NCBI RefSeq assembly: GCF_041296385.1
Contig: NC_091013.1
Location: 33,392,001-33,456,000, forward strand
DNA from: Aphelocoma coerulescens
Lineage: Eukaryota > Chordata > Aves > Passeriformes > Corvidae
Direction: 5' to 3'
Length of the DNA stretch: 64,000 nucleotides
The translations under genes and the position numbers were made by a program. The notes beneath the pieces were generated by a model. It was not told the DNA's origin, did no database searches, and saw only the letters and a list, made by a program, of their open reading frames with translations. How positions within the stretch are numbered: position 1 is the first letter of the stretch; every line of letters starts with the position of its first letter. Shown here piece by piece: positions 49,710 to 62,000 of the stretch.

Positions 49710-52700
49710 TTACCTTTTCTCAAATTAAAAAAACAAATCTAAAGAACAAAGGAAAAAGAGAAAAGGGCACTTTGGAGTATCTTAGAGAATTAAATTGTCA
49801 CATTTAGTCAGAATCATTTATCTCATTGAAAATATCTACCTCTACTCATCACTTTGTTCTTGTTTTAAGCCATTTCTACAAAACTATGCTACAAATCAGT
49901 GGGCTTAAAATGACTGTTTCAGTCAATGTTATATGGAACTGTATGACGCAGTCAGAAAAAAAGGACTCTATACCATTTTACCATTTTCTTGGAAAAGAAA
50001 GCAAAACAAAGCTGTGATTTAATTTTTTTTCACATCAAATGCTGTAAGTGTTTGAGATAGGGGTAAAACTAACTTGTTGAAAATGTTATCTCTGCCTTCA
50101 CATGCTGGATTCTTGCTAGGTCTGTAGGTCTGGCAACTCCTTAGGCACTTTCCAACTTGGCTAGAAAATTCCTAGAGAGATTATTTTGACTTGTTTAGAA
50201 TTCCTTAGAACTGACCATTGTGCAGAGACACAGACGCAGAGACATCTATTCTCTAGTCTAAACATTCCTTACAGTGTAGACTAAGAATATTAGGAACCTG
50301 AGTGCTGTCTATGTTTGTCACTAAGGCATTAGAAATGGTCAGAACTATAGCTCTTGCTATAGTTGCAATGGCAGCCTTTAAGTGGTAATAGGAACATTTC
50401 CATAAAGAACCAAATCCTTCCTTTCTTTCCTGACACAGAATTTAAATAAAAACTGTGTTGCTAAAACTTCAATGTCAAGCTGCCTAACAGAGTTTGTGCT
50501 CCACCACAGGGCATCAGGGGCAGGAGAGTAAAAATGCCTCCACTTGCGAAGCGTGAGGGGCTCAAGACTGGCAGCACCCCAAAGTGTGGGCTGTGGAAGT
50601 GTGGTACCACAAGTTACCTCTTACTGTGAATACAGGAGAATTATTAAAAGAACCTGATCTCAACTGATCAGACGGGTGATTATGAAACCATGTGGTAAAA
50701 CAGGAAAATATCCCTGTAGGCAAAGCTGTCAAGGCTACAAACATCTAAAAGTAAAATTGGTAAAAATAATTATCTGGAACCAATGAGGCAAGAAAGACAA
50801 ACACTGTCAAGAGAGAATAAGATACAAATTTAAAGCCCAGGCTGCAGGGAGATACATGAAAGCCAACCATTGTTATAAAGTACAAGATAAGAGGAACAAT
50901 GCTGTGGTGATTCTTTTCAGTAGAAAAACAGTAGTCTTAAAAACAGTTAATCAAGCCCGAATATTCATACATTGTTAGTTAATCTAACTTTGCTTCTCAA
51001 GTGTTCTTGCTTTCCGTTTTGAACACAACTGAAGAAGATGAATATGTAGATTAATCTCATCATGGAATTAATTTTCATCATAGCTGCTGAATATTTGTAC
51101 ACAAATACCATATTGCTGCAACACATCCTACACTATCAATTTGATACTGTGAATCCATGAATGCCTCTTTGGAATGGATTAGTGAAAACTTTTAAAAGGT
51201 TTGTACTCTGATGTCAAATGGTGCACACAAATATTTCCAAAGGGAATGCAAGAAACCACAAAAGTGGGGTTATCTGAGCTTCTCATTCTAATTTTTTCTG
51301 GCTTATAAAACCTTTGCCACTGCACAAGCCTTTGGGACTGCGGTTACCTAAATGGGGCCAAACCTTTCCTACCTTTGTCTCTCCTGCCCTGACAAGCTGA
51401 AGAGACATCCTGTCCCTTCCTGACAGACACAGGAGTCACTCAGAACAAACTGCCACTCCTTTTTTCTCCCCTCTCCTGCCTTTCTTTTCCTCCACGTGAG
51501 ATGAAGCATTTTTGCCTAATTCTTCTTAATCCTAGCACAGGTCCCAGTTTGTTATTTCTGATAAGCTTCCTTGGCATTATGGGGCTTCTTCCCACCTTGC
51601 TTCCAAACTGCTTCTCCTGTGATCCGAACCACAGGCAGAGTGCAGTGACCATCACCTCCCCACAACCCCAGGGGACATGTCTTCCTTGTGCCCTCCTAAC
51701 ATTTGCTGTTGCTGTGCTGAAATGATTATAATCCCTGCAATTACCTGGATATCAGATAGCAATAAACTCCTGGATTTATTGCTATAATCAAAATTGCTCC
51801 TACCAGTATATATTGAAAGAAGATACTCATGAGGTGGGGGCCCAGGCCTTTAGCACCCATTCACATGAAATTCAGGAGTTACAGCAAATGGAACAAAGGC
51901 AAAAAAATCTCTTCTTCCTTGCTGAGATTTCATGAGTAGGGAAGGCAAATAATTTTCTCTTCTCCATATCTTAGCAAGATGTTGTTGTAGGCACTTGGCT
52001 TCCAAGAATAACCAAACTTAGAAGACCAAGAAGATGCTGGAGGTCAAAGGTTTTTCACTGAGGAAAGCAACTCTGCCAAGGAAGAGCGAGTGTCAGACTT
52101 CTCAGCTGCCAGTGCCACTTTGACCCTGTACCAGGATTCTCCTTTTAGTCTCAGCTTCAGATCCACCCCACAATATGCTGCATTGCAACTAAATATGCAT
52201 GTATACATAGTCCAGAGTTATACTTTAAAAAAACCAAACAAGTTTATTCATTACCAACTCACTCCTGCTAATGCTGTTTTGGTTGAAATTTGGTTACATG
52301 AATTTCTTCTTACCTGTTCTCCCATGCCTTCTCTCTTACTGCATAAGCCTTTATTTTTCCCTTTAGTGCTCAACTTGTTTGCACACCATTGTAAAATGCT
52401 TAAACGTTGTGTCTTGCCATCACAGTCAAAATACACTTTCATGCTGCTGTGGACCACACTGGTTTAGAGAACTTACGTATTAAACAACACAGTATTAATT
52501 ATATCTTAATTAGTGAGTTTATAATTAATAGGCATCCCAGACCGCTGCTAGGACTGTGGTTATGTTGTTTGCCTGTCCTTAAGATTGTTTTCTGATGAAA
52601 CTTCTTTGATTTTGTATTATCATGAGACACAAAGACTTTCTTATTTTAAGTACCATTGGATAATTTCTATTTTACAAGGTAGCACTGCTGTATTTATTGT

Positions 52701-52969
52701 TTAAACCTTATGTGTACTAACACAAATAGATTTTCTAATTTTTAAACCTGTCTTTGGAGGAAGGTGACAAGCATATGAAAATAACAGTGTGACAAATTTT
52801 TAGTGTAAAAGTGTACACTTCTATAGACAATGGCAGGAACGTGAATAATGGTGTCATACCTGCCGCCACTCAGTAGTCAAAGTGTGACACCCTGGTTTGT
52901 AAAGTATAGCATCCTCATTTTTCTGTCTGGGATTTCTTGGACAGAAATATGTGCTATGTGGGTGCCATG

Positions 52970-53251
52970 GATTTTTTGCAAGGGTATGTAGTGACAGGAC
53001 AAGGGCAAATGGCTTTAAACTGAAAGAGAGTAGGTTTAGTTTGGCTATTAGCAAAAAAATCTTTGCCGGGAAGGTGGTGAGACAGTGGAACAAACTGCCC
53101 AGAGAAGTTCTGGATGCCCCATTCCTGGAAGTGTTCAAGGCCAGGTTGGATGGGGCTTTGAGTGGAAGGTGTCCCTGCCCATTGCAGGGAGGTTGGAACT
53201 AGATGGTCTTTAAGGTTCCTTTAAACCCAAACCATTCTGTGATTCTGTGAT
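52970..53251 (+). mobile_element. CR1 LINE 3' fragment, relatively young
   Basis: Well preserved: 'tgtagtgacaggacaagggc', 'ggtggtgagacagtggaaca', 'aactgcccagagaagttctg', 'gatgccccattcctggaagt', 'aaggccaggttggatggggc', 'ttggaactagatggtcttta' and the tail ATTCTGTGATTCTGTGAT at its very end. The usual 'caacctggtctag' segment between 'gctttgag' and 'tggaaggtg' is missing, a clean deletion of about 13 bases at 53160. Among the CR1 copies here it is closest to the remembered consensus. The minus-strand frame 52854-53138 is antisense to it. Confidence 0.93.
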
Positions 53252-54431
53252 ATAATGAAGAGTTGAAGAGACAATACCAGACAACTGTCCAAAATTTTCT
53301 TTTTTCTCAAACTTAGGAGAGAAATAGAAAAAAAAAATGGCAGAGTTATAGATTACTTGTAAAAGCAGCATCATCTTTTCTCTTTCCTCCCCAAAAGGAA
53401 ACGGGTATTAAACATGCATGCTTTTTACACAATTTACCTTGAGTAGATACCTTAGACATAAAAAAAAAAAGACAAAAAATATGAAAATAACAAAATGGTC
53501 CAATTTTCACCCTCAAGAAGCCTGTAAACATATGGGAGAAAAAGCAGAATAAATACCAGAAAAGATAATAAAAAGACAGATGGAAAAGAAAAAGAAACTA
53601 GGTGAAGTTAAGCAAAAATAGAAGTCTAGGAGATAAAGGATAAAAACAGAACGCAGAAATGGGAAACATACATAGAGAAAACAAAAAGAAAAATAATTAA
53701 AAAGTAGTAAAAGTAGGAGGACTCTAGTGAGACCAAATGATCATGGATCTGAGGCAAAAGAGTCTCAAGGAAAGAATAATGACAGAAAGTCATATTGCTT
53801 TAATCATGCTATACGGTTGCACTAGCAAAACTTCCCAAGCATTGACTCAGCAGTGTAGATCTTAATGTATTCGTAGCAGTAGAGCATAATCATAAAAGAA
53901 ATGGAAAATCTGCAGGGCAGGAATACAGCTAATAGCCACAAAAGCAAAGCAACTGTCAGGTTGGAAAAGAAAGAGAGAAGGAATTGCAACAGTAGCCACA
54001 GAGCAGCTTTTAATGGAGCCTCAAATTGTATTGCAGAAAGGTTTCAATTCTACAATCGAGCAATAGATTCAGCTTTCAAACAAAAGTTTCCAGTCCCTGC
54101 ACGGATCCTCTCATGCTGAGACACCTCAGATACAGACTTTGACTGCACGCTTTCCAGTAAAAGGATATTTTGTCCTTTGCAGAGAATATTATTGTCAGTT
54201 TACACAATTTAATTTCCTCTTCACACACAGTCACGGTTCTGGGCTTCTAACTTCAGTCCTCTTCACTACACGTAAGCTCAGGTCCAAGGCACATGGCAGA
54301 AATATCCACCTGCACACTGTGCAGGGGTCCACCACAGTCAGTGCTGGACTCTGGGGACATAACCTGATATTTGCATATTTTGAACACCTTTCAAATGCAG
54401 TTATAAATCACATCAAAGAGAACAAGACTGC
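53252..54431. other. A-rich unique sequence
   Basis: No gene seen. The part 53280-53720 is strongly purine-rich, and the remainder is ordinary. Confidence 0.5.
53280..53720. repeat. Purine- and A-rich strand-asymmetric tract
   Basis: For more than 400 bases the plus strand is dominated by A with G interruptions (such as 'agaaaaaaaaaatgg'-like runs, 'gaaaagaaaaagaaac', 'gagaaaacaaaaagaaaaat'), with few C or T. There is no fixed repeat unit. Confidence 0.7.
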
Positions 54432-54984
54432 TGTAGTGAGGGGGTTTGCACCCAGCATGCCAACATAAAGGAGCCCAGAGGTCTAGGCTGCAACCCCTCT
54501 GGAAGGCAGCACACACAAAAAGGAGGGGAAGAGCTCCTCACCTGAGGGAGCAGTCTTCTCTGAGGAGGTGTAAGAACACATAGGTGGAGAAGAAAGGAGA
54601 GGACTCTCCATATGGATTCCATGCTGAGGTTTACTCCCTGAAAAGGACCAGAATAAAACCCCAATTTTTGCCACCATTCAGGGATTTTATAGTGGGGATG
54701 AGGAAGGCAGGGAAAGAGATTACAGCCAATGAGATGAGGGCAAGTAGGTGGGGTTATCAGTGAGGGAACCAATGGGAGTAACACATAGGAGGGACTTGGG
54801 GAAGGAACCAATGGGATGTCGAGTACAACAGAACTTTCTAGAACTAATACATATTAACAAAAGGAAATTAATATACATAGACTTATACATAAAACTGGGA
54901 GGGGAAAACAATCATAAGGAAACATGTAAAGCATAGAACTGGGGAACTGTGGGTTCTCATCCAAGTGAGCTGCTTTAGACCTCG
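54432..54984 (-). mobile_element. Second LTR-like element, minus strand, right limit unsure
   Basis: The plus-strand left end TGTAGTGAGGGGGTTTGCAC fits the end of an LTR read in reverse (...CCCCTCACTACA). Read on the minus strand it has three ATTGG (inverted CCAAT) boxes, then CACTATAAAATCC as a TATA box, then a region with 'gcaaaaattggggttttatt' and 'ctcctttatgttggcatgct', as in the promoter and R-U5 parts of an LTR. I could not find a matching target-site duplication, and the U3 start is unclear, so the element is either truncated on the right or was itself interrupted by the LTR at 54990-56084. Family unknown, possibly ERVK-like. Confidence 0.6.
54685..54812 (-). promoter_or_regulatory. 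LTR promoter: TATA box with three ATTGG boxes
   Basis: TATAAAA on the minus strand (54685-54691) is preceded, in minus-strand terms, by ATTGG boxes at 54726-54730, 54769-54773 and 54808-54812. The last two lie in similar sequence (GGAACCAATGGGA twice), so U3 holds an internal tandem duplication. Spacing of 34 to 120 bases upstream of the TATA box is usual for NF-Y sites. Confidence 0.55.
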
Positions 54985-55215
54985 GTGCCTGTAGCAGGTT
55001 CAGTTCATTTAGGAAGAGGAGTCTTTCTTGCTCATACTATGGAGATATTATCACAATGAGATAGCTGCCCGGGTTGGTTCTCTGCTCGCATCATGTGGGA
55101 GCCCCTTCCCACGATTTGCAGCTTTTCCCACAACTGCTTTCGAGGGTCCACTCTTGAGCTACTGGGGTACAATTTTAAGGTTGAGCCGTTCAGAAACAAA
55201 AGTTCTCTTCACCCA

Positions 55216-55381
55216 TCTCTGGGAGCATTTTCATCTCTGAGAACAGAGGCCCTCCTCCTTCCCTGGGAGAAAAAGGAACCTCATCATCTTCACCTCTAGG
55301 ACTATCTCTGGGAGCATCTCTAGGAACAGAGGTCTTTCTCCTTCCAATTTGGAGCAAGAGTCCTCATCACTTCCATCTCTC
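55216..55381. repeat. Imperfect 89-bp tandem duplication inside the LTR
   Basis: TCTCTGGGAGCA occurs at 55216-55227 and again at 55305-55316, followed in both units by a block like 'gaacagaggccctcctcctt' and then 'ggaacctcatcatcttca' or 'gagtcctcatcacttcca'. The two units are clearly related but diverged, so the duplication is older than this insertion or belongs to the family. Confidence 0.7.
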
Positions 55382-55752
55382 CCTGTTCAAACTTCTCATC
55401 AAATTACAGCTGCTTCAGCATTTGCTTATTCCAGCACAGGGTGCTGTTGCTCACAAGTACAGTTTGAACGCTCCACCCCCCCATGCTTTCATGAAATTAC
55501 AACGGGTACTCTGATGTATCATAGTCTATCACCTCCATAGCTTTACAACAGATTTTCAGCTTTAAGTATCTCCTCTTTCTCCTCCCTCAGGTTTTCAGCT
55601 CTTCACAGCACTAGAAGGGTTAATCTCACCAGGGTCTTTCAGCTGGAATTTCACCTATCACTGTTGGTCACATGATCTTTGCCAGGCAGTGGAGCAGCTT
55701 CAGCTGAATCTTCAGCCACACTGGAGAGGGGGAGCAGCCTGTCTGCACGTAG

Positions 55753-55875
55753 CAGGGCTGGGGGGCGGGAGGGCCGCAGGTGGAACAGGGCTGCATGGCT
55801 CCAGGATGGCTGTGGCCGGCCCGGCCCAAGCAGGGCCTGGCCCGGGCCCTGCAGGCCCCGTACGGGCCCTGCAGC
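55753..55875. repeat. G+C-rich core of the LTR
   Basis: About 120 bases of very high G+C with many CG dinucleotides, including CGGGCCCTGCAG twice, and the inverted repeat CAGGGCC/GGCCCTG around 55831-55851. It stands out sharply from the AT-rich surroundings and could act as a small CpG island in the element's transcribed leader. Confidence 0.75.
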
Positions 55876-56084
55876 TACATGTCCCAGCACCAGAAATGAG
55901 ACAGAGCTTTCCCTGGGCTTTGTCCGTTCTTAAATGTGGACCACAGAGGCAGTCAAAATTTTAAGTGGCTTAAAAATTTGTCAGTATTCAAACTGTCCAG
56001 CTGATAGGTTCTGTCAGGTCACAGAGGAAGCTGTAAGCACCTCTTTGCAGGAAAATCCGGAGCTATGCTTGCTAACCCATGACA

Positions 56085-59000
56085 GTGCCTGACCACAAAG
56101 CTTGGTGTTGGTGGGATCTTCAGTAGTCAGTGGCTGGAGCTACTTGCACTGCCACACTTTACAAACTAACCCTCCTTTCTCTTGAGTTTCATAGCAATTA
56201 CACTGCATTTGAGGCACCATGGATATCAGCTGACTGAACCAGTGCTTGCATGCCAAGGGCATCTCAGTAGATCTGATAAGCCTGATAATTCATGCACAGA
56301 TGGACAGCAGTAACTGTTATGCTCATCCCTTCCTACTACTACTATTTTTGCAGCTGGTTTGCTTTCTTAGATAGAGGATAATAAAGATCCACATGATAGA
56401 GACCAGAGTCTCTATTATTAGTATGTAAAAGCAAACTTCATTAATGTTTACTGACAGCACAACTACTTAAGTGATTCAGTCTGGTGTCCTTTAGTCACAG
56501 ACTCTTGAGGGCTGAAGCTTTCTACATAGCAGCAGGGACCACTTCCACAATAAACACTGATGCTCAGTTAATCCAAGTTCTAATTAATTGGTTTTCTTCT
56601 ACTGTGTATTCACATTTAAAAGAGATTTTTATATCAGTTTATCACATTTAACAAACCAGCACAAAGCAGAGTTAGAACTGTTGTAATTATTGTATCCTTT
56701 TTCATACCAAGAGGATAGAGAGCATCAGTTTTATTTCTAGTGTGAGCAGGTGCATCATCACAGAAACCAGTCTTGAGCCAGGAATCTGGACCAAGATCCT
56801 CAGTAGGTCAGTCTTAAAGGTGACAGGGCTACACTTCACTATGTTATGTATTAATGAACCCAGGCCAGCAGAGCCAGAGAGGTCTCTATATTACAGAAAT
56901 TTCCACAACAAAGCATAATCAGTGAAGTTAAGCTCATTAATAACAGAGCCAAGTGTATGTCAATGCAGTAGCAAGCAAACTTAATTATTAGAGAAGAGAT
57001 ACTTGATGGAGAGACATTTTTGCCTCCATCAGCTTACTAAGCAGCTGTTTTCTCAGAGATGTGTATAGAAGGAGAGCTACATCTCCTTTGTTTTTTCTTG
57101 AAAACATGTGCTTTATAACACAGGCATAATAAATTTGCCAGCCAGGTTTCTCTGGGCAGAAAATACAGGATGATCTTTCTGCGTTTTGGGTCACAGAAGT
57201 GTTACCATTAAGTGTGACAAACGTAACCTCTAAGTAGACCTTTATGTGTCAGCTTTCTCTGACCCCTCTTGTGAGTTGTCTATAGATGTATATGCCATCA
57301 GTCCCTTTATGTTACTATACTGGCTTGCATATTCCATCAAAAGAGCTTCTCGGTTTCTAGAAAAGGAACTAAATTTCAATTTCAGTTCACGTCTGAGGTC
57401 TCCAAGTATAGTGTAATTTAACATTAGCACAAAGCTACAACATTTCCAAAGCTACTGACTTACAGGATCCTTTCTTTAGGAGACATTAAAGAGGAACCTG
57501 TTTATTCTGTATGCTGTATATGTGAGAAAGCTGCTGGAAGACTTGGGAGGGTTTCTCCTCCTCTGAAATAGACAAGAGGAATCAAAAAACCTTCCTACAT
57601 GGGGAGAAAAAGAGCAGTTAGCAAAAATTTTCAACAGGACCACTTCAGAGTTTCATCTAAAAACACTGAACAACAAAACATTCTAGTCTGATCAGAAGAG
57701 TTAGAATTAATAGGAACCATAATATCTCTTCAAAGGAGAATGTCACTGAGGTAGGGATTGCACTAAATTCTGTGCAAGGAAAGTACTACCTCAAGACTCA
57801 TAGTCATTTGTGCATATTACACTTGCTAGACTTACTTCCAGACCTGACATGGGCATAGGCTATGGGCCATCCTTATACCACAGGATTCTCTCTTTCCTTC
57901 ACACCTCCTCAGTTTTATCTGTCATTTACACTGGCCCGTTCCTAAATGCATGCACAGAAACAGAGACAACTATGCACAAAATTTAATGGGTGGCAAGAAA
58001 ATGCTTTGCACAACCACCTATGCTGTGGTTAAAACATTATTAAACCCCACCTAACAGTGTTTGCAGTGACATAAACAACTGCTAGGTACCCTGCAGTCTT
58101 TTTGGTTGTGGCTCACTCTTTCCCTTCCATATCAGTTGCAGCAGGAGAGAAATTGCCTTACAAGACACTTGCTGACAGTTGCTTACAGCCATGAAGCCTC
58201 ATCCCACTCCCACCGGCCTCTATGACTACACCAACAACAGAGAGCAGGTCCTTCCAGCAGGCAAAATGATGCAAATAATTTCTTTCCAGGAAGCAGAGAT
58301 AGTTGTGCAGCCAGGAGTTTGTTGGTGCTTCCCTTGCATCTGTCTTCTCCAGAGAGCTTTCTTCGTGTTTTTTTGCTTTTGGTCCTGTGATGGCCCCCTT
58401 GGCTGCCCTGAGCAAATGTTTTCAGTTGTCATTGAAGGCAATGACTAACTATAAAGTTCCCACAAAACAGAACAACTCACTGTGAAATGAAGCTGCTCTA
58501 GGAAGCCACTGGGATCTGTGACCCACAGGATGGTTAAAGGGAGGTATTATTTTCATGCTACCAGTCAGAATTGGTTCTTGAACAGTCCACCAATAACAAA
58601 GTCCTAATTCTTGCTCTATTTCACTCCTGGAGAATTCATTGCACAGTCCTAAATCAAGTCTTCTGTGAGGAGAAACCATCAAAATACAGGTGCAGACATG
58701 TCTCATGTCAGAATCAATCCCTCCATCCTCAGGGGTAAGTTTGGCTCATGAGCAAGGCTGAAGAAATCCCCTCTCCTTTCATTTCCTTCCTTGAGCTTTG
58801 TCATCCTTCAGTTACCAAAGTATCACTGCTGTGCTGTTTGAAGCAGCTCTGAGTAATTCATCTCCCCAAGACATAATGATGATAACACAACAGAAGTGAA
58901 AAGCTCACACCCAGGTGCCAGGCACCAAATAACCAGAAATGTAGAAAAGAGAGCAGGTCTGATTCTAACTGCCCTGTTTAATGGCATGGAGATTGCAAAC

Positions 59001-62000
59001 TCTCATTTCTCATCTGCTGCATAAAATCTCTTGCCATCCCTTGCCTGTATCATCCTCTGAATTGTAATACAGGACACAGCATCTTCAGAGCTGCTTACCT
59101 CCTGCCATTATGAGACTTTTTTCTTTTTAAGCATATTGAAGAGCTAAATGTGATTTATGGTACACAAAATTCTTTGCTTAGCCTTATAGAGATGAAAACT
59201 GTATGAATCTCTTTATGTTCTATCACTAAGATGTGTTTAGCATTCCACAATCAAATGTAATGCAAGTTGGCATCAGTTTTACTAAGAATAAGCCAAAACA
59301 TAATGTGAATACATAAAAAACTGTTGTTGACAGCCTGTTTACAAAATCAAGGACTTTAATATAGATTTTATTTTAGCACAAAACCTATTAACTTAATAAG
59401 AATACCATCTTCATCAGACAACCTGTTATCCTCATTTGCACTTTTTTTGAGAAGTCTAACTTTCTCAGACACCCTGAAACTTGGCTCACTCACCGTCCTC
59501 ACTGCCACTAATCCCATGGATTTCTGAAGATTTTATGAAAGCTTTTCTACGAATAAATATGGATGTTCTTCCCAATTCTCAGTACAGATAGGTTTATATT
59601 ATTAAATGCTTGCCCTTTGGGAACACATCATTTTATAAACCTCCAAGTTCAAATTTGCATATACAAACAGGGCAATTAGATAAACATTTCTGTAGTTCAG
59701 CACCTTTTCAGGGACAAACCCATTCCCTTTCTCCAAGTTATGAAGGTCAGAGTAATAGAACCAAGATAAACTTAAATATTCAATCTAACCCCCAGTTCAG
59801 GAAAGCAGTTAAGCAAGGGTTTCACCATACAAGAAAACAGACGCCTTTTTAGAAACAAAATATCATTTAAATATTTATATATAAAAATGTTTTCCCGAAT
59901 CAAGGACTTTCTCTGAAGAACATATGCTTAATACATCAGGTAGGGAGGAGATGTTTCACATGAACCTACCTGAGCTTTGTATGAGGTCCAGTTTTCTGTG
60001 ATATCTTTATTAATCATTATAAAAGAAAAAAAAAAAACAGACATTTGAAATCCAAGGAGGACTTCTGCAGGGAACAGTGCACATAGAAAATAAAAGCAGC
60101 CATTTCTCACAAAGGAACAAACCTAAGGTTGGTTGTGTAACTTTTATTTGGGTGTTCTCCCTCTCCTGAGTGTTCGCCTTGCAAACTCTTTCAATGTTTG
60201 TGTATGCAGTAAGTATAGACATTGTCTACATATACCTATCTCATCAATAAAAAAAATTGTTGATGGGTTAATTCTTAATTTTTTTCCTGTGCAGAGATGC
60301 CAAGTTTGACAGATACTTTACAAGGGCAGCAAAATAGAAGACAAATCGTGCCTAATTTGGACCACAGAAAATTCATCCAAAATTTAATTATATTAGGGGA
60401 AATTTACTGTAAAGGTTTTAAAAACTCTTATAACAAATGCCAAATCTAAAATATAAATATTTACAAATTTAAATATTTAAAAATCTCCTGTCTGTTTATA
60501 TGTGTATATATAACAGATGTTCTCTGGATTTTGTTGCTATCTAAAGTTGTTTATAGCAATTAAAATGCAAAATATATTTCAATTTTCTGTAAATATAGAA
60601 TATTTATATTAATTTGGAGAACTTATCTAGAAATAAATTTCAAGTTCTAACCTGCTTTGGAGAAAACCTAACCACCTACTTATTTTTCCAGTCTGACAGT
60701 GGAAATAAGAACACTGGAAGTATTTTATTGCAAAAGAAAGGATTGTGTGATTATGTGTTTAATATTCATCTTCCCTTAATCTTGTTCTTGACAAACATCT
60801 TGAACTGTCAAGTGGCCTTATTTACAGGCAACACTGAAAACTGTGCCTATAATGACAATATTTATTATCTGGAATATATCTTGACAAGATTTCTCTTGCA
60901 GTCACCATGTATGTTGTGCTTGTGCATACCTGATATCATATATAGCAGTTAACAGGTCTTTGAGCTCAAGTACATTATATTTGGACTTTTCACTGACTTC
61001 AGCTGGTATGGTACAAAACCTCAGTATACATTATTCATATCTTTCTTCAGCCTGACATTAATATTTCTTCCCATTTTCACAAAGTCAAGACAGAAAAATT
61101 TCCTCACATAAATTTTTGCCAGTCAAGTCACACTGCTTAGGGCCAGAGCTGGTGGATCTACAAGCAAACATTTTGCTCAGAGGTCAGAGTATTTGCCCAC
61201 ATTAATCTCCCAAGTTGTTTTTCCAACCTGATCTTAAAAATAAACAGTTGTGTGTTTCCTGACATCATGAACTGATCTCTGCCTATGGAAATGCACATAT
61301 CTTTAAGGCAGGGAATGTATGAATTAGATTTCATTACTCATAGCTTTAACCACCACTAAAAATCTGGATCAAAATTGAATAATTTATGTACTATAATCAA
61401 ACTAGCAGCACAAAGTTTGATATATTTCTATCTAGCTGGTAAGTTGATCCTTATTTATAAAACCTTAAAAAATATAAATGTACTCCACAGGTTTCCTTTT
61501 CTTAGGCACTCTGGTAGCTTAAGAAATGAATACACCGGCTCTAATTGCAGCCATTTGAGTTCAAAAGTGAATTCAGGAAAGACAAAGGGAAACAAAACAT
61601 CCCAAACCATTAACACTTCTGAGTCAATTAGAGGAGAATCTTAAGTTTTCAATTTATGTTCATGAGCCCCAGCACTGTCAGACTTGATGTGATTTTTTTA
61701 CTTCAGTGTCTGTAATGGTCTTCATGACCAATGCTTGAAACACACACAAGAGGTTATAGGTGGAAAGTACAATAGGTGTATATATTAAATAGAAGAAGAC
61801 TATGCATATCACTCCTCAGGAAATAACCCTTTTTCCTACTTTCCTTAACTTGGTTTGTAAGTAACAGGGTTTTTTTCTCCCTCATAAACTTTATTAAGGA
61901 TAAGTAGACAGAGGCCATCTGGAGAAAAGTGGGGCAGGAAAAACAAGTAAGTTAAGGTTTTGTTTGACAAATAGAGTGTGAATGACGAACAAGGTTTAAA

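Larger units (their letters stand above)
44490..52969. other. Long unique stretch, no gene seen
   Basis: About 8.5 kb without recognised exon or transposon. Minor items are a T run (47249-47260), an ACAT microsatellite (48977-49040) and 15 A (49695-49709). Open frames such as 46075-46347, 47906-48247 and 52090-52467 have no family resemblance and are of the length expected by chance. Confidence 0.5.
54990..56084 (-). mobile_element. Large solo LTR (1,095 bp), ERVL type, perfect TSD
   Basis: Bounded by TGTAGCAGGTTCAG on the left and GCTAACCCATGACA on the right, so TG...CA, and flanked by the exact pentamer GTGCC (54985-54989 and 56085-56089). On the minus strand it starts TGTCATGGGTTAGCAAGC, continues 'aacctatcagctggacagtt' and 'ccacttaaaattttgactgc', then a very G+C-rich core (55753-55875), 'gtcacatgatctttg', 'gagatacttaaagctg' and 'gaggtgaagatgatgaggtt', and ends 'ctgaacctgctaca'. 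I recall this arrangement from a large avian, mainly passerine, LTR family. There is no gag, pol or env. The open frames inside (such as 55651-55890 and 55679-55964) are artefacts of the G+C-rich part. Confidence 0.9.

Noticed and set aside
52854..53138. 94-codon minus-strand frame
   Set aside because: It is the antisense of the CR1 3' region at 52970-53251. The same antisense peptide pattern appears at the CR1 copy at 1725-1907.
55651..55964. Overlapping 79-91 codon frames on both strands in G+C-rich DNA
   Set aside because: They lie wholly inside the U3/R part of a solo LTR. G+C-rich sequence has few stop codons, so long frames are expected.
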